A DNA stretch of 15,824 bases from Verrucomicrobiota bacterium (GTDB lineage: Bacteria; Verrucomicrobiota; Verrucomicrobiia; Opitutales; UBA953). The stretch lies in assembly GCA_004293385.1 (NCBI GenBank), contig RDYO01000018.1, positions 1 through 15,824 on the forward strand, given 5' to 3'. The translations under genes were made by a program, and so were the position numbers. This document shows, in pieces, positions 8,888 through 15,824 of the stretch. Numbering within the stretch: position 1 is the first letter of the stretch; every line of letters begins with the position of its first letter. The notes beneath the pieces are model-generated. The model searched no databases. It saw only the letters and a program-made list of their open reading frames with translations, and was not told where the DNA came from.

Positions 8888-8939
8888 TTAGGCCGGCCAA
8901 CGGAAACCCCTAGAGGGGCTTATCCGTTGGCCGGCCTAA
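8888..8939 (-). terminator. Long perfect hairpin ending the pgk-tpiA transcript
   Basis: Perfect 17-bp arms TTAGGCCGGCCAACGGA (8888-8904) and TCCGTTGGCCGGCCTAA (8923-8939) flank an 18-nt centre that itself pairs: on the minus strand AAGCCCC-TCTA-GGGGTT. The RNA would form a nearly continuous hairpin starting 18 nt after the tpiA stop. The T-tract after it on the minus strand is weak (TAGTTTGG), so it may terminate inefficiently or act mainly as a 3' stabiliser. It separates tpiA from the act promoter region. Confidence 0.7.
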
Positions 8940-8957
8940 GCTTGGTCGACCCTGGAT

Positions 8958-9734
8958 TTAGCGGTTCAGGGACTTAGCGGCGCTCTGGACGAGATCCACG
9001 AAGCTCTTCGCCTCGAGGGAGGCTCCGCCGATCAGGCCGCCGTCGATGTCATGTTCGGCGAGGAGCGCGTCAGCGTTGTCGGGCTTCATCGATCCGCCGT
9101 AGAGGATGCGGACGCGGGCCGCGGTCTCGGCGCCGAACTGGGTGACGAGCAGCGAGCGGATGAAAGCGTGGACTTCCTGGGCCATGGCCGGGGTGGCGGT
9201 CTTGCCGGTGCCGATCGCCCAGACGGGCTCGTAGGCGATGATGACCTGTTCGGCCTTGCCCGCAGGGACGCCGGCGAGACCGAGTTCGACCTGACGCTGC
9301 ACCACGGCGTTCGTGGTGCCGGCTTCGCGCTCGGAGAGCAGCTCGCCGACGCAGAGGATGGGCTTGAGGGAGGCGCCGAGGGCGGCGTTGACCTTGCGGT
9401 TGATGAAGGCGTCGTCTTCGCCGAAGATCGCCCGGCGCTCGCTGTGACCGAGGATCACGTAGCCGACATGGAGATCGCGGAGCATCGCGGCCGAGACTTC
9501 GCCGGTGAAGGCGCCGTTGGCCTTGTCGTGCATGTTCTGGGCGCCCACGGCGAGGTGGGTGCCTTCGGCGGCGGCGCTCACCGCGGAGAGCGCGGTGAAG
9601 GGCGGGCAGAGGACCACCTGGACGGCGGACTCGATGCCGACGGCGGCGGCGACGGCCTTGACGAGCTCGGTGCCTTCGGTGGCCGTCTTGTTCATCTTCC
9701 AGTTACCGGCGATGAGAGGAGTGCGTTTGGACAT
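8958..9734 (-). CDS. tpiA: Triosephosphate isomerase
   Basis: 258 residues, normal length for bacterial TIM. It interconverts dihydroxyacetone phosphate and glyceraldehyde 3-phosphate in the cytoplasm. Catalytic landmarks are intact: NWKMN with Lys13 (11-15), GHSERR with His97 (96-101), Glu169 in AYEPVWAIGTGKTA (loop 6), YGGS (212-215) and the phosphate-binding GGLIGGASL near 232-240. The ATG at 9734 begins MSKRTPLIAGNWKMN, the expected N-terminus. It lies 42 nt after the pgk stop with no terminator between, so pgk and tpiA are probably co-transcribed. The bases before the start (AAACCACTCCC) contain no Shine-Dalgarno site. The strong hairpin at 8888-8939 follows the stop. Confidence 0.97.
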   Translation of the reverse strand: MSKRTPLIAGNWKMNKTATEGTELVKAVAAAVGIESAVQVVLCPPFTALSAVSAAAEGTHLAVGAQNMHDKANGAFTGEVSAAMLRDLHVGYVILGHSERRAIFGEDDAFINRKVNAALGASLKPILCVGELLSEREAGTTNAVVQRQVELGLAGVPAGKAEQVIIAYEPVWAIGTGKTATPAMAQEVHAFIRSLLVTQFGAETAARVRILYGGSMKPDNADALLAEHDIDGGLIGGASLEAKSFVDLVQSAAKSLNR

Positions 9735-9776
9735 GGGAGTGGTTTCGGATGAGTGTTTGCAGGGGTCCGGAGCGAT

Positions 9777-11021
9777 TCAGGCCGAGAGGGCCGCGACGCC
9801 GGGGAGGATCTTGCCTTCGAGGTATTCGAGGGAAGCGCCGCCGCCGGTCGAGCAATGCGAGACCTTGGTGTCGACGCCGAACTTCTTGGCCGCCGTGGCG
9901 GTGTCGCCGCCGCCGACGATGGTGATCGCACCGCGGTCCGTGGCCTGGGCCACCGCCGCCGCCATGGCCTTGGAGCCGACGGCGAACTTCTCGAATTCGA
10001 AGACGCCGCACGGGCCGTTCCAGACCACCGTGCCGGCGCGGCCGATGGCGGCCTCGTACAGTTTGATGGACTCGGGGCCGCAATCCATGCCTTCCCAGCC
10101 GGCGGGGATGCCGGACTGCATGGTGGCAGGCTGGGTGTTGGAATCAGGGGAGAACTTGTCGCCGCACAGGAAGTCGACCGGGAGGGTGACCTTCACGCCG
10201 CGGGCCTTGGCCTTGTCGAGCAGCTCCTGGACGATCTTGGCGCCTTCGGCGTCGTAGAGGGAGTTGCCGATTTCCATGCCGTCGCAGACCTTGCGGAAGG
10301 TGTACGCCATGCCGCCGCCGATGATGATCTCGTCGGCCTTCTCGATGAGGTTACGGATGAGCGGGATCTTGTCGGCGATCTTGGCGCCGCCGAGGATGGC
10401 GAGGAGCGGGCGCTTCGGGTTGTTGAGCACGGTGTCGAAGGCCTTGAGCTCGGCTTCGAGGAGGTAACCGGCGGCCTTGCGGGGCAGGTTGACGCCGACC
10501 ATCGAGGAGTGGGCGCGGTGGGCGGTGCCGAAGGCGTCGTTCACGTAGACGTCGCCCAGACGCGAGAGAGAGGCCCTGAATTCAGCCACTTTAGCAGGGT
10601 CGGCCTTCTGGCTGGTGCCGTCTTCGAGCTTCACCTTGCCCTCTTCTTCGATGTGGAAGCGGAGGTTTTCGAGGAGCAGGATTTCGCCCGGCTGGAGGGC
10701 CTTGGCGGCGGCTTCGGCCTCGGCGCCCACGCAGGCGGCGACGAACTTCACCGGCTTACCGAGGAGCTTCTCGAGCTCGGCGGCCACGGGGCGGAGGGAG
10801 AACTTCTCGACGACCTTGCCGTCCGGACGGCCGAGGTGGGACATCAGCACCAGGGAGGCGCCGCCTTCGAGCAGGAACTTGATCGTCGGCAGGGCCGCGG
10901 CGATACGCTGGGTATTCGTGATGGCGCCGGTCTTCTTGTCCTGGGGGACGTTGAAGTCGACACGGACGAGGACACGCTGGCCCTTGACGGAGCCGAGTTC
11001 GCGGAGGGTAGGAGCAGGCAT
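9777..11021 (-). CDS. pgk: Phosphoglycerate kinase
   Basis: 414 residues from the ATG at 11021. It transfers phosphate between 1,3-bisphosphoglycerate and ADP in glycolysis. Signature elements appear in order: VLVRVDFNVP (17-26), SHLGRPDG (61-68), LLENLRFH, VNDAFGTAHRAHSS, LGGAKIADKI, IIIGGGMAYTF, WNGPCGVFE (about 335-342), VGGGDTATA (about 366-374) and the terminal STGGGASLEYLEG. The start at 11021 (MPAPTLRELGSVKGQRVLV) matches the usual PGK N-terminus. The same frame opens at an ATG at 11099, which has a GGAGG 6 nt upstream, but it would add 26 residues unknown in bacterial PGKs. It is followed by tpiA after 42 nt and preceded by the gap terminator. Confidence 0.96.
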   Translation of the reverse strand: MPAPTLRELGSVKGQRVLVRVDFNVPQDKKTGAITNTQRIAAALPTIKFLLEGGASLVLMSHLGRPDGKVVEKFSLRPVAAELEKLLGKPVKFVAACVGAEAEAAAKALQPGEILLLENLRFHIEEEGKVKLEDGTSQKADPAKVAEFRASLSRLGDVYVNDAFGTAHRAHSSMVGVNLPRKAAGYLLEAELKAFDTVLNNPKRPLLAILGGAKIADKIPLIRNLIEKADEIIIGGGMAYTFRKVCDGMEIGNSLYDAEGAKIVQELLDKAKARGVKVTLPVDFLCGDKFSPDSNTQPATMQSGIPAGWEGMDCGPESIKLYEAAIGRAGTVVWNGPCGVFEFEKFAVGSKAMAAAVAQATDRGAITIVGGGDTATAAKKFGVDTKVSHCSTGGGASLEYLEGKILPGVAALSA

Positions 11022-11104
11022 GGTGGTGAAAGGCTGCAGAGAAAGGCGTAAGGCCAAGGGTGGGAAGAACAAACCGCCCACGGCCTCGCAAACCGTCATT
11101 ACCG

Positions 11105-11129
11105 CCCTCCCCCGCCCCGCCGGGAGCCC
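11105..11129 (-). other. G-run cluster upstream of pgk (possible G-quadruplex)
   Basis: On the minus strand, the pgk sense strand, four G-runs of 3, 4, 5 and 3 occur at 11129-11127, 11118-11115, 11113-11109 and 11107-11105, with loops of 8, 1 and 1 nt. The 8-nt loop slightly exceeds the usual 7-nt limit. The cluster lies between the gap terminator and the pgk start. No function is shown. Confidence 0.3.
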
Positions 11130-11136
11130 AAAACAA

Positions 11137-11164
11137 GACAGGCGGCCCGGATGGGCCGCCTGTC
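11137..11164 (-). terminator. Intrinsic terminator of gap
   Basis: Perfect 12-bp arms GACAGGCGGCCC and GGGCCGCCTGTC around a 4-nt loop are followed on the minus strand by TTGTTTTG. The hairpin begins 21 nt after the gap stop codon. It is the clearest rho-independent terminator in the window and separates gap from pgk-tpiA. Confidence 0.85.
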
Positions 11165-11185
11165 GCGGAGGAATCTAAGCCGGGC

Positions 11186-12232
<1,047 letters not shown>

Positions 12233-12319
12233 GGTATGGTGTGTGAGAAAGGAAAAGGGACGGACGTGAAAGGGATGAAAAAGGCCCTGCCGCCCCGCAT
12301 TGGCAAGCGAGAATGCGAA

Positions 12320-14710
12320 TCAGGCCCCGGCGGACCAGACGGCGGCGCCCAAAGGCGGCAGGATGACGTAATCCCCCTCGATCCGCGGCACGGGTCCAGG
12401 GGCGTGCAGGCAGGATGGGAACGGCGAGACCACCACGGGCGTCCAATCCCCGGTCCGCGGCAAGAGGAGCGCCACCTCGCGGTCGTGCGGGTTGCAGGCC
12501 ATGAGCACCCGGGCGGGGCCGAGCTGTCCGTCGGCGTTGAGGACGGCCAAGAAGGCTTCCCCTCCCTGCTGATGGGTGACCTGCATCCAACCCGGCGACA
12601 CGGCCAGGCGGGGGCGCAGGCCCGCGCCGGCGGCCGAGCGGCGGAAACCGATCAGGCGGGCGACGAATTCGTGTTCGGACCGGAAACGTTCGATCCGGAC
12701 GGGGTCGAGTCGGTTCAGGTCGCCGCGCCGCCACGTGTTGCTGACGCCTCGCTTGGTCGCGAGGAAATCCTGACCGGCGCAGAGCATCGGCACGCCCGCG
12801 GAGCAGAGCAGGATCACGTGCATGAGGCGCGTGCGCAGGACGTCGCGGGGCGCCGGATCAAGGGCGTCGCCGCCGGCGCGTTCGGTGATGCGATCCAGCC
12901 AGGCCATGTCGTCGTGCGACTGCGCGTAGCGCAGGCGCGCGGACGGACGGAACGCGCACGCCGCGACGTGATGAAGCAGGTCCGCCGCCTTAGCGTGGCC
13001 ACGGACGTAGGAAGGCAGGAACTCGCGGAAGGCGTCATCCCAGCTGGTCCAGGTCGTGTGATCGAGGTCGCGCGCGGTGTGCCCGCGGAAGCTCCACGGT
13101 TCGGCGATGAGGATCTTATGCGGGGCGCGGAAACGGAAGTCGGCCTCGATCTCCCGCAGCAGCGGAGTGCCCAACAGTTCCGCGAGGTCGAGCCGGACGC
13201 CGTCGACGCCGAGCACCTCGGTCCAGTGACGGAGCGCGGCGTGGACGAGACGCTTGAACATCGGCGCTTCGGCGCGGACATCGTTGCCGCAGCCGCTCCA
13301 GTTGGTGAGTTTGCCCTGCGGGTCGACGCGGTAGTAGTACGGCGCGTCGATCGCGCCGAGTCCGTTGGGCGAACCGAAATGGTTCAGCACGACGTCCATG
13401 ATGACGGCGAGGCCGGCCTCATGGCAGGCGCGGACGAGGTCACGGAATTCCTCCATCGCGACGACGCCCGGGCCGGAGGCGTAGGAGTTCGCGACGCCGA
13501 AGGCGCTCACGGGCATGTAGCCCCAATGATACTCGTCGGTCCCATCATGCTCGAACTCGGCGCACGGCAGCAGTTCGAGGGCATTGACGCCGAGGGCGCG
13601 CAGGTAGTTGCCCTGCGTGCGCACATAGCGGGCGAGATCGCGGTAGCCGCCGGCCGTCGGCGCGCCGTCGGCGAGGCCGAGCAGGTCGCGCAGGTGGCCT
13701 TCGAGGATCACGAGATCTTCGACCGGCGGCGGGACGAAGCCGTCATCGAAGGGCCGGAGGGCGTCGGAGCCGACCACGAGGCCGGCGGCCTGCCGGGGAC
13801 CGACGACGGCGCGGGCCCAAGGATCGACGATGTGCGTGCCGCCGAAACGCTCGCCGGTGTCGTCTTCCGACGAGGCGACCTGCAGCCAATAATGGGCGCC
13901 GCTGAGATTCTCCGGCCATGAAGCCGACCACGCGCCCTGCCCTTCGGGCTTGAGCGTCAGCGGATGCGAGCCGCCACCGGTCGGATGGCGCCAGATGACC
14001 TCGACCGAGCGGGCGCGCGGAGCAAAGACGCGGAACAGCGTCGAACGCGCGCTGACCGTCGCGCCGAAGCCGCCCGCCGGCTCCAGGACGTCCAGCGGCT
14101 CCGAGGCCAGGATGTCGCCGAGTTCGAGCAGCTCCGGAGTCTCGAAGACCATGCGGACCGGCACGGCGGCCGGATCGACGTCGGCCGCATGGAAGCGGAA
14201 GACATGGCGGTCGGTGCGGCGACGGGAGACGACGAGGTTACGGTGGTTGCCCTCGTCGCGACGGACGTTGTCGGCGTCGTGCGGCGGCTCGACCCAGCGG
14301 TCGCCGGCGCGCAGGAATTTGAAGACGGTCTCCTCCGCCTCACCGAGGACTTCGGCGAGCTCCGCGGCGAGTTCGAAGCCTTCGGCGCCCGCCACGCAGA
14401 CCGGGCGCAGCTGCCAACGCTCCATGTCGACGGCGCGGCCCCAGTCATTGAAGGGTCCGACCACGCTGACGGAACCTTGCGCGGCCTCCGGACAAAGCGC
14501 CTTCCAGAAAAAGAAATGGACGCAGCCGCCCTCCACCCAGTGACCCGAACGCAGGGCCCAGGCGCGGACGTCGGCCGGCTCGAGCAAGGTCAGCCGAGCC
14601 GGCGGATTCAGCGTCAGCGGCGGCAGCCCCGGACCAGCCCAGTCACGCGTGAGCGCGACCAACCCGGAGACCTTCGTCTCCCAGCGGGCGCTGGCCAGTT
14701 CACGCGTCAT
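12320..14710 (-). CDS. GH13 alpha-glucan hydrolase, pullulanase/debranching type, cytoplasmic
   Basis: 796 residues from the ATG at 14710 (MTRELASARWETKV). An in-frame ATG at 14773 would add 21 residues of poor coding character. There is no signal peptide. The N-terminal half has two starch-binding-like beta domains: about 55-150 (GPFNDWG, then FKFLRAGDRWVEPP) and about 220-300 (FRVFAPRARSVEVIW, CBM48-like). The GH13 barrel shows YHWGYMPVSAF near 397, DVVLNH (439-444), GVRLDLAE with nucleophile Asp508, AEPW with acid/base Glu537, and SHDD with Asp600. The two modules, YHWGYMP and the TKRGVSNTWRRGDLNRLD segment resemble type I pullulanases, so alpha-1,6 hydrolysis of glycogen is the best guess. 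Isoamylase or amylase activity is possible. It lies directly upstream of gap, consistent with feeding glycolysis. Confidence 0.85.
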   Translation of the reverse strand: MTRELASARWETKVSGLVALTRDWAGPGLPPLTLNPPARLTLLEPADVRAWALRSGHWVEGGCVHFFFWKALCPEAAQGSVSVVGPFNDWGRAVDMERWQLRPVCVAGAEGFELAAELAEVLGEAEETVFKFLRAGDRWVEPPHDADNVRRDEGNHRNLVVSRRRTDRHVFRFHAADVDPAAVPVRMVFETPELLELGDILASEPLDVLEPAGGFGATVSARSTLFRVFAPRARSVEVIWRHPTGGGSHPLTLKPEGQGAWSASWPENLSGAHYWLQVASSEDDTGERFGGTHIVDPWARAVVGPRQAAGLVVGSDALRPFDDGFVPPPVEDLVILEGHLRDLLGLADGAPTAGGYRDLARYVRTQGNYLRALGVNALELLPCAEFEHDGTDEYHWGYMPVSAFGVANSYASGPGVVAMEEFRDLVRACHEAGLAVIMDVVLNHFGSPNGLGAIDAPYYYRVDPQGKLTNWSGCGNDVRAEAPMFKRLVHAALRHWTEVLGVDGVRLDLAELLGTPLLREIEADFRFRAPHKILIAEPWSFRGHTARDLDHTTWTSWDDAFREFLPSYVRGHAKAADLLHHVAACAFRPSARLRYAQSHDDMAWLDRITERAGGDALDPAPRDVLRTRLMHVILLCSAGVPMLCAGQDFLATKRGVSNTWRRGDLNRLDPVRIERFRSEHEFVARLIGFRRSAAGAGLRPRLAVSPGWMQVTHQQGGEAFLAVLNADGQLGPARVLMACNPHDREVALLLPRTGDWTPVVVSPFPSCLHAPGPVPRIEGDYVILPPLGAAVWSAGA

Positions 14711-14793
14711 CGTCTCAAGAGGAAGGGCGGAAAAATAAATTGGCGAGCAAAAGCGGGCTTCCCTCCCGGCCATCGTCCGCCCACGATGCGCGC

Positions 14794-15675
14794 GTGGATA
14801 TCAGCGTACTAGTGAGCGACTGGGATGGTCACCGCCTCCTGGATTCCGGCGACGGCTTCAAGCTCGAGGAGATCGGCGGCGTCCGCATGATCCGGAGCGA
14901 ACCCAAGGCCTGGTGGAGCAAGTCCCTGCCCGCCGCCGAGTGGGCCCGCGCCGTCGCCGAACACGAAGAAGGGGGCCGCGAAGGCCGCTGGAAGCTCAAG
15001 GGCAACTGCCCCAAGGAATGGGAGACCAAGCTGGGCAAGCTCCGCTTCCAGCTGCGCTTCATGGATAATTCCAAGCAGTTCGGCGTCTTCGCCGAACAGT
15101 CCCCGCACTGGAAATGGGTCGCCGAGCGTCCGCAGAAACTCGAACCGCGCCCCCGCCTGCTCAACCTTTTCGGCTACACCGGTGCGGCGTCGCTCAACGC
15201 CGCCCAAGCCGGCTGGCACGTCACCCACGTCGACGCCTCCAAGCCCGCGGTGGCCTGGGGCCGCCGTAACCAAGAGCTCTCCGGCATGGCTCAGGAGCCG
15301 ATCCGCTGGATCATCGAGGACGCGATGACGTTCGTGAAGCGCGAGGTCAAACGCGGCAACCAGTACGAGGCCATCATGCTCGACCCGCCCGCCTTCGGCC
15401 GCGGCCCGACCGGCGAGTTCTGGAAGGTCGAACGCGACCTCGCCCCCCTGCTCCGCGCCTGCCGCGAACTGCTCTCCCCGCAGGCGCAGTTCATGATCCT
15501 GACGGTCTACACCATCGACGCGTCCTCCATCCTCTGCCACAACCTGCTCGAAGACGTCACCCGCGGCCTCGGCGGTCAGGTCGACATCGGTGAACTCGCC
15601 CTGAAACAGGAAAACAACGGGCGCCTGCTCCCCCTTTCCCTCTGGGGCCGTTGGACCGCCGGCAAAAAGGGCTGA
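14794..15675 (+). CDS. Class I SAM-dependent methyltransferase, RlmI/RlmK-like, no PUA domain
   Basis: About 293 residues from a GTG at 14794. Alternatives are TTG at 14740 (311 residues, overlapping the AT-rich divergent promoter zone) and GTG at 14812. GTG 14794 is preferred because family similarity seems to begin near DISVLVSDWDGHRLLDSGDG. The N-terminal part resembles the RlmI-like substrate region. SAM motif I LLNLFGYTGAASL is at about 122-134, an acidic ribose-binding residue occurs in VTHVDAS, a second acidic motif is IIEDAMTFV, and the catalytic-type LDPPAFGRG is at about 196-204. COG1092 members methylate rRNA cytosine or guanine; the specific target here is unknown. The RNA-binding PUA domain of true RlmI is absent. 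Transcribed divergently from the GH13 gene. Confidence 0.85.
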   Translation: MDISVLVSDWDGHRLLDSGDGFKLEEIGGVRMIRSEPKAWWSKSLPAAEWARAVAEHEEGGREGRWKLKGNCPKEWETKLGKLRFQLRFMDNSKQFGVFAEQSPHWKWVAERPQKLEPRPRLLNLFGYTGAASLNAAQAGWHVTHVDASKPAVAWGRRNQELSGMAQEPIRWIIEDAMTFVKREVKRGNQYEAIMLDPPAFGRGPTGEFWKVERDLAPLLRACRELLSPQAQFMILTVYTIDASSILCHNLLEDVTRGLGGQVDIGELALKQENNGRLLPLSLWGRWTAGKKG

Positions 15676-15705
15676 TTCGGCCCGCCGGCTTCAATCTGGG
15701 CGGTT

Positions 15706-15740
15706 TGCGTTAATTGGTTTCCAAACCATAGGTTAACGCA
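15706..15740. promoter_or_regulatory. Nested inverted repeat upstream of trpE
   Basis: Outer arms TGCGTTAA (15706-15713) and TTAACGCA (15733-15740) enclose a second inverted repeat TGGTTT-CC-AAACCA (15715-15728). A weak promoter, TTGCGT (15705-15710), 16 nt, CATAGG (15727-15732), overlaps it almost exactly, so a DNA operator is one reading; an RNA hairpin in the leader is the other. It ends 13 nt before the trpE start. No tryptophan-rich leader peptide is visible within the window. Confidence 0.45.
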
Positions 15741-15753
15741 TCTAAATGCACGC

Positions 15754-15824
15754 GTGAGCCTAGTCCCCGACCAAGCTACTTTCCGCCAGTTGGCCCAGCA
15801 GTCCGACCTCATCCCGGTGTGCCT
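15754..15824 (+). CDS. trpE: Probable anthranilate synthase component I (partial, N-terminus only)
   Basis: Only 23 complete codons are present before the right edge: a GTG start, then SLVPDQATFRQLAQQSDLIPV and Cys. The pattern FRQLAQQSDLIPV matches the start of TrpE (aromatic, three to five residues, then the IPV that precedes the RE-L-D segment). TrpE makes anthranilate from chorismate with glutamine-derived ammonia, the first step of tryptophan synthesis. No in-frame ATG occurs upstream. An ATG at 15746 is out of frame and opens a three-codon ORF (Met-His-Ala) whose TGA overlaps the GTG start as GTGA. The call rests on few residues, and other chorismate-using enzymes (PabB, isochorismate synthase) remain possible. 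Confidence 0.65.
   Translation, partial: MSLVPDQATFRQLAQQSDLIPVC

Larger units (their letters stand above)
8640..8957. other. Intergenic regulatory region between tpiA and the act operon
   Basis: These 318 bases hold no convincing gene in any frame and are clearly AT-richer than the flanking genes, especially 8700-8890. From right to left the region contains the tpiA-side hairpin (8888-8939), a purine-rich tract on the minus strand with a perfect but gene-less AGGAGG (near 8862-8871), a 19-bp palindrome (8826-8844), the best act promoter candidate (8786-8814), and TGTGA repeats with short palindromes (8743-8786). The predicted act leader would be about 140 nt. Confidence 0.8.

Noticed and set aside
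12297..12316. Small hairpin GCATT/AATGC between the GH13 gene and gap as a terminator.
   Set aside because: It has only 5 bp of stem with a 10-nt loop, and the nearby T-run on the minus strand is about 14 nt away from it, so it is unlikely to terminate.
15658..15689. GCCGGC repeats and GGGC/GCCC around the methyltransferase stop as a terminator hairpin.
   Set aside because: The stem is broken by unpaired bases, includes coding sequence and is not followed by a T-tract.

Overview
The window is a GC-rich (roughly two-thirds G+C by eye) bacterial chromosomal segment made almost entirely of core energy and carbon metabolism. Gene content, the fused Fe-S/molybdopterin-like ActB, and the near-absence of Shine-Dalgarno sites suggest a Gram-negative bacterium of the PVC group, most likely Verrucomicrobiota (Opitutia-like). 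That placement is inference; nothing in the window is a taxonomic marker.

Left half (1-8639, minus strand): a complete alternative complex III (ACIII) operon reading leftward in the order actA-actB-actC-actD-actE-actF. It continues without a gap into a membrane-anchored c-type cytochrome that is cut by the left edge. Spacings are 7-22 nt, with an 8-nt overlap at the last junction, so it looks like one transcript. ACIII is a quinol:cytochrome c (or oxidase) oxidoreductase that replaces cytochrome bc1. The trailing cytochrome suggests that terminal-oxidase genes follow outside the window.

Centre (8640-8957): the only stretch over 300 bases without a gene. It is AT-richer and carries the likely act promoter, a perfect 19-bp palindrome just upstream of it, several TGTGA repeats, and a very strong hairpin that ends the glycolytic transcript.

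Right-centre (8958-12232, minus strand): lower glycolysis genes in transcription order gap, pgk, tpiA. A classical terminator lies between gap and pgk, and a 17-bp-arm hairpin follows tpiA. Upstream of gap, 12320-14710 encodes a cytoplasmic GH13 enzyme of pullulanase/debranching type with all catalytic residues present. Together these genes suggest mobilisation of stored alpha-glucan into glycolysis, with ACIII taking part in the respiratory chain that reoxidises the resulting reducing equivalents.

Right end (plus strand): a divergent RlmI/RlmK-like SAM methyltransferase (about 14794-15675), then a leader with a nested inverted repeat and the first 23 codons of a probable trpE.

I found no CRISPR array, tRNA, rRNA, insertion sequence or defence system, and nothing convincing as a new system. 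The most interesting items are regulatory DNA (8740-8940 and 15706-15740), the general lack of Shine-Dalgarno sites, and small sequence oddities in ActB and ActE.
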